DNA from: CAVYXF01 sp963772335
Lineage (GTDB): Bacteria > Pseudomonadota > Alphaproteobacteria > Rhizobiales > Rhodomicrobiaceae
Direction: 5' to 3'
DNA: 64,000 nt
Assembly (NCBI GenBank): GCA_963772335.1
Contig: CAVYXF010000005.1
Coordinates: forward strand, 248,001 to 312,000
This document shows, piece after piece, positions 26,771 through 36,445 of this stretch; position 1 is the stretch's first letter; the number at the start of each line of letters is the position of its first letter. The notes below the pieces were generated by a model. It searched no databases. It was not told where the DNA came from and worked only from the letters and a program-made list of their open reading frames with translations. The position numbers were made by a program, and so were the translations under genes.

Positions 26771-27283
26771 TTAAATCGTGGGCCAGCATACTACGCTAGC
26801 AATGCCCCGATGAACAGCGCGGCCGAGACGATCGGCGCGCACCGTCCGCACGGTGTTCCAGAAGGTCCACTCACTGATATACCGCGTCCAGAGCGTCGCA
26901 GCCTCGGGCGATGCCGGCGCGAGCGGGGCAAGCGCATCGTTCAGCGGCACGTTGAACGCCATCGTGACACCAATACAGCCCACCAGATAGATCAGGCTCG
27001 CGGCGAGGACCAGCTTGCTGCCTGTCTCTTCCCAGCGGAAAAACGCGCCCACGATCAGGGCGAGGCACAGCACCCCTGTCCCCATGAAGACCAGCATGAA
27101 CAGCGGGTTGATCACCGTGATGTTGATCGACTGCATGGCGGCGACGCCCTGCTCCGGCGGAATGCGGCCGAGCGCCTGCATCACGAAATTGGAGAAGGCG
27201 AAGAAAATGCCCGCCACCAGCGCGCTCGAAATAGCGCCGATAAAGGTCAGCGCCGGCAGAACCTGATCAAGCACATTATTCAT
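26771..27283 (-). CDS. DUF1772-family membrane protein, C-terminus frameshifted
   Basis: 170-residue membrane protein with four likely helices (ALTFIGAISSALVAGIFFAF, PLFMLVFMGTGVLCLALIVG, LVLAASLIYLVGCIGVTMAF and a C-terminal one). The pattern FSNFVMQALGRIPPEQGVAAMQ and WNTVRT are typical of DUF1772 (anthrone-oxygenase-like) proteins. The last 20 residues are out of frame: deleting one base near 26834-26836 gives IVSAALFIGALLA and a stop, the expected fourth helix. The role is unknown; relatives are small integral membrane proteins. Confidence 0.8.
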   Translation of the reverse strand: MNNVLDQVLPALTFIGAISSALVAGIFFAFSNFVMQALGRIPPEQGVAAMQSINITVINPLFMLVFMGTGVLCLALIVGAFFRWEETGSKLVLAASLIYLVGCIGVTMAFNVPLNDALAPLAPASPEAATLWTRYISEWTFWNTVRTVRADRLGRAVHRGIASVVCWPTI

Positions 27284-27424
27284 CGAAAGGCCCCCACTCC
27301 GGCGCTGAAAGCAGAACTCCCGACGCTTCGCCCCAGATCATGCGAGCCGCGCTCGCATCCAGCCGTCCTCCCAGCATCTGGTCGAGGGCGCGCGGCTTAC
27401 CAGCGCTTTCTCTCCACGCCAGTA

Positions 27425-27797
27425 TTACTCATAACGATGCATAGCGCTGTCGCGCTTTGTATTAACGTAGACGAACAGCGACACTGCTATTATCGCGGTG
27501 AGATAATACGAGAACCAGCCCTCGTGGCCGATTGGCTTGAACCAGAGCGCGATGAATCGGCCGTTCCCCCGAAGATCGACACGGTGAGCGCATAGGGCAA
27601 TCCGACCCCGGTCGCGCGCACCTTGTTGGGAAAGAGCTCCGCTTCACCACGGCGTTAATGGAGGTATAGCCGGTAACGATCAGCCAGGCGGCCGCGATCA
27701 GCAGAAATGCCGTGAGCGCGTCCTTCGCATCGTGGAGCGCGTTCAGCAGCGGAATGGTGAACAGCCGAATGTCGGCCTGAGCGAATGGGGCGATAGT
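27425..27797 (-). pseudogene. C-terminal remnant of an MFS metabolite:H+ symporter
   Basis: Read on the minus strand with two one-base corrections, this codes for the last part (about 120 residues) of a major facilitator transporter of the dicarboxylate/alpha-ketoglutarate-permease type: LLIAAAWLIVTGYTSINAVV, then ELFPNKVRATGVGLPYALTV, SIFGG, EFIALWFKQIGHEGWFSYYL and AVSLFVYVNTKRDSAMHRYE. ELFP-x3-RATG is a family landmark. The N-terminal two thirds are absent, replaced by the LacI gene end, so this is a decayed gene regardless of the frameshifts. Confidence 0.7.
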
Positions 27798-28916
27798 TTA
27801 AGCGCCTAAATCAGGGTAGTTCACTTTTTTCCGGCCATGGGGCAGGCTTTTCGGTCTTGGTGCTTCGGAGGTGGCCACAAGCGCACGGCAAGAATCCCGG
27901 ATCGTCAACGTACCGTGGAGTATGATCTGACGGGGCGCGTCATCGAGCCCGCCGGTGAGGCGATCCAGCAGCAGATTGGCGGCCTGCTCGCCAATGTTCT
28001 GCACCGGCTGCGTGACCGTTGTCAGCTGCGGCTTGAATACGTCGGACCAGGGGAAATCGTCGAAACAGGCAACCGAGATATCCTCCGGGCAAGACAGCCC
28101 AGAATCGCGAATGGCCTTCATCATGCCGATCACCATCAGATTATTGGCGGCGAAAATCGCCGTCGGTCGGTCGGCCAAGGCCAGCAGCTGCAGAGCGGCC
28201 TGATGGGCCTCCGCCTCGCGGTAATGGCCGGGGCGTACCAGCTCATCCAGCAGCGGAATGTCCGCCGCAGTCAGCGCATCGCGATAGCCGGCAAGACGCT
28301 CGCGGCCCGTCGAGGTATCGAGCGATCCCGATATGTAGCCGATCCGCCGGTGGCCGAGACGAATGAGATAGCCTGTCGCCTCGAACGCTGCCCGCCGGTT
28401 GTCGAGAAGCACCGCATCGGTTTCGAGGCCATCGCAGACGCGATCGATCAGCACGACTGGAACATCGGCTCCCGCCAAGATCTGCTTCAGGCTCGCGTCG
28501 CTGCCGGTGGGCGAAATGATAAGGCCGTCAACCATTCTGTCCAGCAGCAGGCGGACCTGGGCATTTTGTGCCGAGGGATCTTCATTGCTGCTGCAGAGCA
28601 TGACCGTGTAGCCGGCGCGCAGGAGCACCGCCTGGACGACCGCGACGACATCGGTGAAAAACGGATTGGTGATATCGGCAACTGTCAGCCCGATGGTTCG
28701 CGTGGTCCCCATCTTGAGGCTGCGGGCGATGGCATTGCGCTTATAACCGATCGCACGGATCGTCTCCTCGATGCGCGCCGTCAGCCGCGGACTGACAACG
28801 CCGGTCCCATTCACGACGGCCGAGACGGTGGCAACGGACACATCCGCCGCGCGCGCAACATCGAGCATGGTCGGCCCACCAGGCCTGCGCGACTGCTGCC
28901 GTCTGTTCTTGCTCAT
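27798..28916 (-). CDS. LacI-family transcriptional regulator
   Basis: 372-residue repressor. The N-terminal helix-turn-helix (TMLDVARAADVSVATVSAVV, hinge helix IARSLKMG) is followed by a periplasmic-binding-like sugar-sensing domain (IGLTVADITNPFFTDVV, DGLIISPTGSD, VVLIDR, RRIGYISGSLDTSTGRERLAGY, CFDDFPWSDVFKPQLTTVTQP). It is divergent from the sugar ABC operon, with two operator-like palindromes in the gap, and so almost surely controls that operon in response to the imported sugar. Confidence 0.93.
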   Translation of the reverse strand: MSKNRRQQSRRPGGPTMLDVARAADVSVATVSAVVNGTGVVSPRLTARIEETIRAIGYKRNAIARSLKMGTTRTIGLTVADITNPFFTDVVAVVQAVLLRAGYTVMLCSSNEDPSAQNAQVRLLLDRMVDGLIISPTGSDASLKQILAGADVPVVLIDRVCDGLETDAVLLDNRRAAFEATGYLIRLGHRRIGYISGSLDTSTGRERLAGYRDALTAADIPLLDELVRPGHYREAEAHQAALQLLALADRPTAIFAANNLMVIGMMKAIRDSGLSCPEDISVACFDDFPWSDVFKPQLTTVTQPVQNIGEQAANLLLDRLTGGLDDAPRQIILHGTLTIRDSCRALVATSEAPRPKSLPHGRKKVNYPDLGA

Positions 28917-28982
28917 GATTGGAGTGACCCTTATCGCATTGCAATATTTGCTGGGAATTGCTCACTGCGCTGCAGCAATTCC

Positions 28983-29038
28983 AGAAACGTTTCTATCTTA
29001 CCCCTATTTCGCGACTTGTGCTCTCGAAACGTTTAGAT
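28983..29038. promoter_or_regulatory. Pair of LacI-type operators, 42 bp apart
   Basis: Two GAAACGTTT sites lie between the repressor and the ABC operon: AGAAACGTTTCT (28983-28994, perfect 12-bp palindrome) and TCGAAACGTTTAGA (29025-29038). Both have the central CG of LacI-family operators. The centres are 42 bp apart, four helical turns, so two dimers would sit on the same face of the DNA and could loop it. Confidence 0.7.
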
Positions 29039-29079
29039 TAGCCTCGAAACTCGGACCAGGCCGAGGGCACGCACCCGTC

Positions 29080-30663
29080 ATGAATGGTGAAAACCTCATC
29101 CAGATCGAGCCTGCGGTCTCCTCGCGGAACCGGCCCCTTTTGACTGCCAGCGGCATGGCCAAGCGGTTCGGGGGTGTCGTCGCCCTGCATAATGTGAGCT
29201 TCGAACTTCGGCCCGGCGAGATCCATGCCCTGATGGGCGAGAACGGCGCCGGCAAGTCGACGCTCATGAAGATCCTCGCCGGCGTCTATACCGATTACGA
29301 GGGGACGATCAGCATAGACGCAGACCCCGTGCGCTTCGCCAGCGTCAGGGACGCCGAAGCTGCGGGTATCGCCATTATTCACCAAGAGCTCAATCTCGTC
29401 CCCGAATTGAGCGTCGCCGACAACATATTTCTTGGCCGCGAGCCGCTCATCGCCGGGCTGATCATCAACCGTAGAGCCAGCATCCGGGAGGGGCGGGCGC
29501 TGCTGGACCGGCTCGGCATCGATCTCGATCCCGATGCCCGCGTCGGCTCTTTGCGGGTCGGCGAGCAGCAGCTCGTCGAAATCGCCAAGGCGCTCTCGAT
29601 CGAGGCGCGGATCCTGATCATGGACGAGCCGACTTCCGCATTGTCACCGGGCGAATGCCGGCGGCTGTTCGCCATCGTCCGCCAGCTCGCAGCGAGCGGC
29701 GTTGCCATCGTCTATATCTCGCACCGCATTCACGAAGTGCTGCAGCTTGCCGACCGCGTGACCATCCTGCGCGACGGGCAGCATGTGCTCACCGAGGACA
29801 TGGCAGCGCTGAGCGAAGACGCGATCATCGCCGCGATGGTCGGACGCAGCCTCATCCAGGCGAGCCACGGCGCAGGCCGTGGGAGCGGCGAGGTCGTGCT
29901 CTCCGTGCGCGATCTATCCTTGACGAAGCCGCAGCGTCACGGCGCGCGGCAGGTGCTGGGCGGCGTCAGCTTCGACCTTCATGCGGGCGAAATCCTCGGC
30001 ATAGGCGGCCTGCTCGGCTCCGGGCGCACGGAAATCCTGGAGACGATTTTCGGCTCATCCGGCGGTCAGCCCGGCGGCGTGATCGCGATCGATGGAAAGC
30101 CGGTGGACATCGCTTCGCCGCGCGATGCAAGGCGCCTTGGCATCGCCCTCGTGACCGAGGACCGCAAGACGCAAGGGCTGCACCTCGGCTCATCGATCAC
30201 CGACAATGTGGCGCTGCCGCTTGCCGCACGCCTGTCCCGTTTCGGCCTGCGGGCTTTCACCGCCGAGGAACGGCTTGCCCGGGATGCGGTCGCATCGCTT
30301 GGCGTGCGCTGCGAAAGCACAGGCCAGACCGTCAGCACCCTGTCGGGTGGCAATCAGCAGAAGGTGGTGATCGGCAAATGGCTGTCAACGCGCCCGCGCG
30401 TGCTGCTGCTCGATGAGCCGACCCGCGGCATTGATGTCGGCGCGAAGCGGGAGATTTATGATCTGATCTTCCAGCTGGCCGCAGAGGGGCTCGCCATCGT
30501 CGTCGTGAGCTCGGAGCTGCCGGAGCTGCTGCTCCTCGCCGACCGTATCCTGGTGATGTCCGAAGGCCGACAAGCCGCGATCCTGACCCGCGCCGAGGCG
30601 AGCGAGGAGCGCATCATGCAGCTCGCCGCACCGCGCGAGCACCTGCAGCGGGGCGTGGCATGA
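29080..30663 (+). CDS. Sugar ABC transporter, ATP-binding protein (RbsA/XylG type)
   Basis: 527 residues with two tandem ABC domains. The first has Walker A GENGAGKST, signature-region LRVGEQQLVEIAKALS and Walker B ILIMDEPTSAL; the second has the degenerate GLLGSGRTEIL in place of Walker A, the signature LSGGNQQKVVIGKWL and Walker B VLLLDEPTRGIDVG. This is the fused architecture of ribose/xylose importers. The start at 29080 is just after the operators. Its stop overlaps the permease start (ATGA). Confidence 0.94.
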   Translation: MNGENLIQIEPAVSSRNRPLLTASGMAKRFGGVVALHNVSFELRPGEIHALMGENGAGKSTLMKILAGVYTDYEGTISIDADPVRFASVRDAEAAGIAIIHQELNLVPELSVADNIFLGREPLIAGLIINRRASIREGRALLDRLGIDLDPDARVGSLRVGEQQLVEIAKALSIEARILIMDEPTSALSPGECRRLFAIVRQLAASGVAIVYISHRIHEVLQLADRVTILRDGQHVLTEDMAALSEDAIIAAMVGRSLIQASHGAGRGSGEVVLSVRDLSLTKPQRHGARQVLGGVSFDLHAGEILGIGGLLGSGRTEILETIFGSSGGQPGGVIAIDGKPVDIASPRDARRLGIALVTEDRKTQGLHLGSSITDNVALPLAARLSRFGLRAFTAEERLARDAVASLGVRCESTGQTVSTLSGGNQQKVVIGKWLSTRPRVLLLDEPTRGIDVGAKREIYDLIFQLAAEGLAIVVVSSELPELLLLADRILVMSEGRQAAILTRAEASEERIMQLAAPREHLQRGVA

Positions 30664-31985
30664 GCGTTTTTCGGCTGATCTCCCGCACCAAGCTCTATTG
30701 GGGCCTGATCGCCATCTTCCTGATCGGGGTGCTCTCTTCGCCGGTGACCTCCTCCGGGCGCAATATCTTCCTGTCCTACGGCAATCTGCTCGACGTGCTG
30801 CGTCAGGTGTCCACCACCGGCCTGATCGCGACGGGCATGACCGCGGTGATCATCACCGGCGGCATCGACCTTTCGGTTGGCTCGCTGATGGCGATCTGCA
30901 GCGTGGTCTGCGCGATGCTGCTGACCGTCCCCGGCTATACCCCCGCCGTGTGGATGGGCGTGCCGGTTGTCACCCTGGTGGCGGTGTTTCTCGGCGTGGC
31001 GATAACGCGCTTCATCTTCATCAATATTGAAAAGGCTCAGACCGGCGCGAAGCTTTCCCGCGATCTGCAGCTCGATGCCGTCCGCGGCCGCCTGCTGCCG
31101 GCAATCGCGGGCCTCGCGCTTGGCGGCCTCGTGCTCTGGTTCCTGCTGCCGCAGGTCGAGACCAAATTCGGCGTGCTGGGCGTACTGCTGATCGCACCTT
31201 GCGTTGGCCTCATGTTCGGCGCGCTGAACGGCTTCATCATCGTTGCCGGCCGGCTGCAGCCTTTCATTGTGACGCTTGCGATGATGGTAACGGCGCTTGG
31301 GATTGCGCGCCTCACGGCCGGGCAGAACAACGCCGTGCTCCCCGTCTATACCGGCTCGAACGCCACCGCTGATTTCGATATTTTGCGCTCCCTGGTCTGG
31401 GACGTGATCCCGATGCCGGGCCTGTTCTTCATCGGCGCGATCCTGACCTATGGCGCCGTGCTGCGCCTCACCCCCTTCGGCCGCTTCGTCTATGCCATCG
31501 GCGGCAATGAGGAGGCGACGCGCCTCTCCGGCATCCCCATCGCCCGGGTGAAGATCGCGACCTACGCCATATCGGGGCTGCTGGCCGGGATCGCCGCCGT
31601 GCTCTATGTCGCGCAATACCGCCAGGGCAAGCCCGATGCCGGAGCGGGGCTGGAGCTCGACGCCATCGCCGCGGTGGTGATCGGCGGCACCAGCCTGATG
31701 GGCGGACGTGGCAGCCTTGCCGGTACGTTCTGCGGCGTTCTAATCTTCGGCCTCTTGTCCAACATCTTACAGCTCCACAACATTAATTCGAATCTTCAGC
31801 TGGTGCTGAAGGGCCTCATCATTATCGGCACGGTGCTCGTCCAGGAGCGCAATGCCGGTGATCTCATCGCCTTTTTCCGGCTGCCAGGCTGGGGATCGGC
31901 GCAGGCAGGAGCGCCCGCGGCAAAGCGGGCGTCAGAAGGGACGGCGTCTCAAAAAATGGGAGGAAATGCAATTGAAACGACGTGA
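30660..31985 (+). CDS. Sugar ABC transporter permease (RbsC/XylH type)
   Basis: 441-residue membrane permease with the family motifs GLIATGMTAVIITGGIDLSV (carrying GIDLSVGSLMA) and AYAIGGNEEATRLSGIP-like FVYAIGGNEEATRLSGI. It is about 100 residues longer than RbsC: the extra part, roughly residues 118-180 (IFINIEKAQTGAKLSRDLQL onward) lies between early helices and gives a cytoplasmic or periplasmic loop plus a helix, as in XylH-like permeases. The last 60 residues are polar. The stop lies 20 bases inside the next gene. Confidence 0.92.
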   Translation: MSVFRLISRTKLYWGLIAIFLIGVLSSPVTSSGRNIFLSYGNLLDVLRQVSTTGLIATGMTAVIITGGIDLSVGSLMAICSVVCAMLLTVPGYTPAVWMGVPVVTLVAVFLGVAITRFIFINIEKAQTGAKLSRDLQLDAVRGRLLPAIAGLALGGLVLWFLLPQVETKFGVLGVLLIAPCVGLMFGALNGFIIVAGRLQPFIVTLAMMVTALGIARLTAGQNNAVLPVYTGSNATADFDILRSLVWDVIPMPGLFFIGAILTYGAVLRLTPFGRFVYAIGGNEEATRLSGIPIARVKIATYAISGLLAGIAAVLYVAQYRQGKPDAGAGLELDAIAAVVIGGTSLMGGRGSLAGTFCGVLIFGLLSNILQLHNINSNLQLVLKGLIIIGTVLVQERNAGDLIAFFRLPGWGSAQAGAPAAKRASEGTASQKMGGNAIETT

Positions 31986-32940
31986 TCTGCTCAAACTGGC
32001 TGGCGTCGCTGCGGCGCTCGCGCTGGTCATCGCCATCATGCCGAACGGCACCGGCTTCGCTCAGGCGAAAAAGTACAAGATCGGCTTCTCACAGGCGACC
32101 ACCATCGAGCCCTGGCGCGCCCAGTTCAACAAGGACATCATCGCCGAGGCGCAGAAGCACCCCGAAGTCGACCTCATCATCACCGACGGCGAGGACAAGA
32201 CCGAGAAGCAAGTCGCCGACGTCGAGAACCTCATCCGCCAGGAAGTCAACGCGCTTCTCATCTCGCCCAAGGAATCCGCCGGCCTAACCGGCGTGGTACT
32301 GCAGGCGATCGACGCCAAGATCCCTGTCTTCGTGCTCGACCGCAATGTCGATACCGATAAATACACCCAGTTCGTCGGTGGCGATAACAAGCTGATCGGC
32401 CGGGCGGCAGGCGATTTTGCCGTCGAGGTGCTGGGCGGCGCCGGCAAGGCCAAGGGAAATGTCGTCGAGATCTGGGGCGGACTGGGCACCCAGCCGGCGC
32501 ATGACCGCCATGACGGCTTCCACGAGAAGACCGACAAGGAGCCCGGCATCAAATATCTGCTCGACCAGCAGTCCGGCGACTGGAAGCAGGACCAGGCCTA
32601 TAACATCATGGCGACGGCCCTGCGCAACAACGAGAAGATCGATCTCGTCTACGGCCACAACGATCCGATGGCCTATGGCGCCTATCTCGCCGCCAAGGAT
32701 GTGGGCCGCGAGAAAGACATCAAGTTCATCGGCATCGACGCGCTGCCGGGCGAGGGCGTCACCTGGGTCAACAAGGGCGAGCTGACCGCAACCTTCCTTT
32801 ACGCAACACCAGGAGCGGAAGGTCTTCGCCAGGCGCTGAAGTTCTTGAAGGGCGAAAAGGTGGAGAAGACCATCACCCTCCCGACTATGAAGGTGACGAA
32901 GGAGAACGCCGCGCAGGTGCTGAAGGAGCACGGTCTCTAG
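31966..32940 (+). CDS. Sugar ABC transporter, periplasmic substrate-binding protein
   Basis: 324-residue pentose/ribose-type binding protein. The N-terminus LKRRDLLKLAG plus a hydrophobic stretch and FAQA is a twin-arginine-like or Sec signal peptide. The mature part has YKIGFSQATTIEPWRAQFNK, LIRQEVNALLISPKES, IPVFVLDRNVDTD, GHNDPMAYGAYLAAKDVG and IKFIGIDALPGEGV, all of the peripla_BP_4 family. The ATG at 31966 is only two bases from GGGAGG; a TTG at 31972 has better spacing and is an alternative. Last gene of the operon. Confidence 0.92.
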   Translation: MQLKRRDLLKLAGVAAALALVIAIMPNGTGFAQAKKYKIGFSQATTIEPWRAQFNKDIIAEAQKHPEVDLIITDGEDKTEKQVADVENLIRQEVNALLISPKESAGLTGVVLQAIDAKIPVFVLDRNVDTDKYTQFVGGDNKLIGRAAGDFAVEVLGGAGKAKGNVVEIWGGLGTQPAHDRHDGFHEKTDKEPGIKYLLDQQSGDWKQDQAYNIMATALRNNEKIDLVYGHNDPMAYGAYLAAKDVGREKDIKFIGIDALPGEGVTWVNKGELTATFLYATPGAEGLRQALKFLKGEKVEKTITLPTMKVTKENAAQVLKEHGL

Positions 32941-32956
32941 TGTGATCGGCTCTCGC

Positions 32957-32977
32957 CGGGCGGCGGCTTGCCGCCCG
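32957..32977 (+). terminator. GC-rich hairpin after the ABC operon
   Basis: Perfect 8-bp stem CGGGCGGC/GCCGCCCG with a five-base loop, 17 bases after the binding-protein stop. No T-run follows, so it is a weak intrinsic terminator or an mRNA-stabilising 3' hairpin. Confidence 0.5.
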
Positions 32978-33009
32978 TCCGGTGCGGCATGAGAGGATTG
33001 CCTTTCAGC

Positions 33010-33210
33010 GCGCCAGCGGAGCGGAATAAGCGTATACACCGCTAGCTCCGCGGCTGCACTTGCGGCGCTTTGCCAAATACTCGCGCGCCAGTTGGCCCAG
33101 CTCGATGACCACGCTTGTGGCGTCGACGGCCGAGGCGTCTGCGACGCGCAGGCCATCGACCCCGCGCACTCCGAGCTCGCGGGACCCGAGCGCGATAGGC
33201 TCGTTCTATA
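33010..33210 (-). pseudogene. Possible GMC-oxidoreductase C-terminal remnant
   Basis: On the minus strand one frame reads ELGVRGVDGLRVADASAVDA followed by TSVVIELGQLAREYLAKRR. The VRGVDGLRVADAS stretch is the hallmark of the C-terminal part of glucose-methanol-choline oxidoreductases, but the catalytic NTNA segment that should follow is lost and no upstream part is present. The rest of 32978-33413 shows no supported gene. Confidence 0.4.
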
Positions 33211-33413
33211 CGGGACGGCGAGAGCCAGATATCCAGCTTGCGCAGCGCTATCCGGATTGCGCTTAAATCTGCGCGGGCGCTTTGGCGGATCACACTGTCG
33301 ATGCCGGCGATTTCTCCGGGTTGTTCCTTGTCGCCGGTCAAAGCCTGCAATCACCGTGATGACTACGGCGCTCCGATCAATCGTTGCAAATTAACGTCTG
33401 CAGCAACACAGCA

Positions 33414-34481
33414 TCAAGCTTCTGTCACGAGATTTGCCGCTTCTTCGCCAGAGAGAGGCGCAAGCTTGAAGCCATGGCCGGAGCAGGCCGAAAGCAGCGT
33501 GCCACAGCGTCCCAGAGGGCGGATCACGAAATGTTCACCCTCGGCAACGGTGTAGTAGCAGGCCTTGCACTCAAGCGCCGCATAGGCGTCAAAATCGGTA
33601 TAGGTGAGCTGGCAGGCCGCAATCAGCCTTTCGAGCTCGGCACCCTCGGCACGGCGCGAAGCGTCGGGATCGCCCTGAAGGCTGAAGCGATGATCGCCGA
33701 TCTTCAGCCGGGTGCCGGGCCGCGGTGGCAGAGCGTAACTGCCGCCTTGAGCGCCGAAGTCGAGAAAGACTGGCGCGCTCTGCCAAATCCCGGCGAAGCG
33801 AGGCGGTGGGGCGAGAAACATCACGGCCTGCCGTGAAGGCCGCAGCGCTTGCGCCAGTTCAGGCAAGAGCTTGGTGACCCAGGCACCGGCCGCGATCACG
33901 ACGTGATCGGCGCAATGGGATATTCCCCTCGCGACGATGCGGCCAGCTTCGGGATCCACCGCCGTCACCTCGGCGCCCTGATGGAAGACCACCCCGCGCG
34001 CTGCCAGATGCACCGTAAGATCGGTCAAAATCCGGATCGGGAAAAGGACGCCGGCGCCCTCAAACGCGACAGCGCGCGTCAGCCCTTCGGGGCGAATCAT
34101 CGGATAATCGCGGGCGATAGCTTCGGGGGCGATGTCGCGCCAGCCGATGCCGAAGCGCTCAATGTCGGCGATAGACGCATCGAACCAAGCGGCCGGCTCG
34201 CGCTGCAGTGCGATCAGCGGCAGGGGATCGAAATGCCGCGCGCCGATGTCGGCGAACAGCTCATCCCACAGCCGGAATGCATCGATCATCTTGGCGGCAT
34301 AGCTGTGCATCTCGCCGTAGCAGTGGCGTGTGACGCGGTGCTCGTCATAGGAGCTTGCGAGGGGGTTCGGAATCGGCCCTTTGTCGAACACCTCGACGGT
34401 GAGCCCGCGCCTCGTGAGAGCCCATGCCGTGGCAAGTCCGTTAATGCCGGCGCCGACGATGATGACCTTGGCATCTTTCAT
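33414..34481 (-). CDS. FAD-dependent amino-acid/amine oxidase, sarcosine-oxidase (MSOX/SolA) family
   Basis: 355-residue DAO-family flavoenzyme. The dinucleotide motif VIIVGAGINGLATAWALTRRG opens the protein; SSYDEHRVTRHCYGEMHSYA is the flavin-contacting arginine/histidine segment of monomeric sarcosine oxidases and N-methyltryptophan oxidase. The cysteine in CKACYYTVAEGEHFVI aligns with the cysteine that covalently holds FAD in MSOX. SACSGHGFKLAP closes the FAD site. It oxidises an N-methyl or primary amine substrate, not predictable here. Neighbours give no clue. Confidence 0.87.
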   Translation of the reverse strand: MKDAKVIIVGAGINGLATAWALTRRGLTVEVFDKGPIPNPLASSYDEHRVTRHCYGEMHSYAAKMIDAFRLWDELFADIGARHFDPLPLIALQREPAAWFDASIADIERFGIGWRDIAPEAIARDYPMIRPEGLTRAVAFEGAGVLFPIRILTDLTVHLAARGVVFHQGAEVTAVDPEAGRIVARGISHCADHVVIAAGAWVTKLLPELAQALRPSRQAVMFLAPPPRFAGIWQSAPVFLDFGAQGGSYALPPRPGTRLKIGDHRFSLQGDPDASRRAEGAELERLIAACQLTYTDFDAYAALECKACYYTVAEGEHFVIRPLGRCGTLLSACSGHGFKLAPLSGEEAANLVTEA

Positions 34482-34800
34482 ACGGACCCCACTTTCTGGC
34501 GGTTACGGCCGACCTTACCTCGGGATCACGCGTCATCCCGAGATGTATTTTGCCACACGCGAGAGACCGAAGGAGATGTCGTTCCGCTGCACGAAGGCCG
34601 CGCTGAAGCGAGGGTCGCGAAGCGCGGGCACAATCGGCAGGTGTTCGGAAACGACCCCGCACTGGGCGGCTTCCAGCAACCCAGCCTATTTTGATCCCCC
34701 CTCGTGAGAGTGCAAAACCGCCAATATTAGGCCGTAACGATGCTCTAATTCTCGTCGTGAAATAGCCGGCAGAAGATCATCTGGGGCGTGTGGAGGAGAG
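34482..34800. other. Intergenic region with a short unidentified frame
   Basis: About 320 bases between divergent genes. On the minus strand near 34540-34680 an open stretch reads like the end of a protein (VVSEHLPIVPALRDPRFSAA ... SFGLSRVAKYISG) but has no start and I do not recognise it. The 60 bases before 34801 probably carry the promoter of the TPR gene. Confidence 0.4.
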
Positions 34801-36445
34801 ATGATGGGGATCGCGACGTGTGGAGCGCGCGAACAGATCGATCTTGTGCGGAAAACCGCCGTTCTCGCGACCGCTCTTCTGCTCAGCCTCTTCATCTGTC
34901 AGCGGGCCGGGGCCGAGTTTGTCGAGCAGGACTGGCTGCGCAGGCCAGCGCCCAAAACCGCCAAGCCATCCAAGAAGGCCCCCTCCCCGCCGCTCCCCGT
35001 CCGGCGCATCGAAGCCGCCGCGCCCGGTCAGGCGGTCCAAACCAAGCCCAAGACGCTTGATCCTAAACAGCTCAATCCAAACAGCCCCAGCGACTGGAAT
35101 GAGCTCGGCGCGCTTGAGCTGCGGGGCGGAAACCTCGCCGGCGGTGAAGCGAGCTTGGAGCGGGCGATTGCGCTCGGTGCGAACGGCGGCAGGCCCGAGA
35201 AGATCGTCGTTGCGCAAGCTACGCACAAGATTGGCACAATCCATCGGGTCCGGTTCGGATTTCGATCAAACGAGGCAAAAAATGTGGCCAGGTTCGGTGG
35301 CAATCCCGACGAACTGACCAGCGCCAGCCGCAATGACCTCGAAAAAGCCAAGGCTATGATCGAGCAGGCGCTGGCCCTAGATAAGGCTCTCGACCACAAA
35401 GAAGGCATGGCTGGCGACTATGCGGATCTTAGCGACATTTACCTCGCGAGCGGCGACCGCCGGCCAAGCGAGGCAGATGATCGAGCAGGCGCTGGAGATC
35501 AACAAGGCGCTACAGCGCAAGAAGGAAGCGGCCGCCAATTACAACTCACTCGCCGACCTGCACCAGCAAGACAACGATTTCGATGGTGCCGAAGCCATGC
35601 TGAAGGAAGCTCTGACGCTCAACGAGAGGGCGGAGCTCAAAGCCGAGATGGCCGGCAACTACGCCGATCTTGCCCGCATCTCGTTGGTCCGCGGGCAGCC
35701 GGACGAGGCCGAAAGGCTTTATAAGCAGGCCGTCGCTCTTGGAGATACGCGGGAAAAGATCTCCGCGCTACGGGCCCTGGGGCGGCTATATGAGAATCTC
35801 GGCGACCCAGGCCAGAGCAAGCAGATGAGCAGCGAAGCTCGGGCGCTGGAGAAAAGGCAGGGGGGCGGGCGCTTATTCTTCAGCTTCGATCTGGGGTTGT
35901 TCCAGAGCGGCGCGACGGCGAAAGAGCAGCTCGAAGCGCTCCAGAAAGTTATTCCGCTGGAGAAGGCGCTGGGCCACGAGGTGGGCCTGGCGAGCAGCTA
36001 TACGCTTTTGGGGCTGCACTACAGCTCTCGCGCTGACAGCGACAGCACCGATGATGGCTCGCAAGTGGATGAGCGGCAGCGCCAGAGCGACACTGAGCTC
36101 GCGCGCCAGGCGGAGGCAATGTTCAGGGATGCCCTCGTGCTCGCAAAGAAGCTGGGTCGCGACGAACATATGGCCTTGCTGTATCGCGAGCTTGCCGAGG
36201 TGATCGACAAGCGCGGTGATGTCAGAGAGGTCGAGGCCACCCTCAACGACGCACTCCCACTGTACAAGAAGCTGGGCGAGGAGAGCAGCATGGCGCGCCT
36301 CTATGACTCGCTGGGATATGACAGGAAACGTCGCCGCGACATGGCTCAGGCCTGCGCTTACTGGCGTAAGGGCGCGCTTGCCTACCCGGATGACCGCAAA
36401 CTCGTGGAGTCGTTGAACCTCAACGAATGCGCCAATACGCAATGA
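34801..36445 (+). pseudogene. Exported TPR-repeat protein, single-base frameshift
   Basis: A signal-peptide protein (VLATALLLSLFICQRAGAEF) with a proline-rich linker and then at least seven TPR-like repeats (NLAGGEASLERAIALG, EKAKAMIEQALALDKAL, ARQMIEQALEINKALQ, DGAEAMLKEALTLNERAEL, DEAERLYKQAVALG, QAEAMFRDALVLAKKLG, EVEATLNDALPLYKKLG). The reading frame breaks at 35464-35465 (GGCC): removing one C gives a continuous protein of about 547 residues through both halves, so the lesion is a one-base insertion or a sequencing error. The stop overlaps the start of the WD40-caspase gene (ATGA), so the two are an operon and probably act together outside the cytoplasm. Confidence 0.82.

Noticed and set aside
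32990..33354. Continuous minus-strand gene over the end of the ABC operon
   Set aside because: The long frame runs antisense through the binding-protein gene; only the short GMC-like part has any family resemblance.
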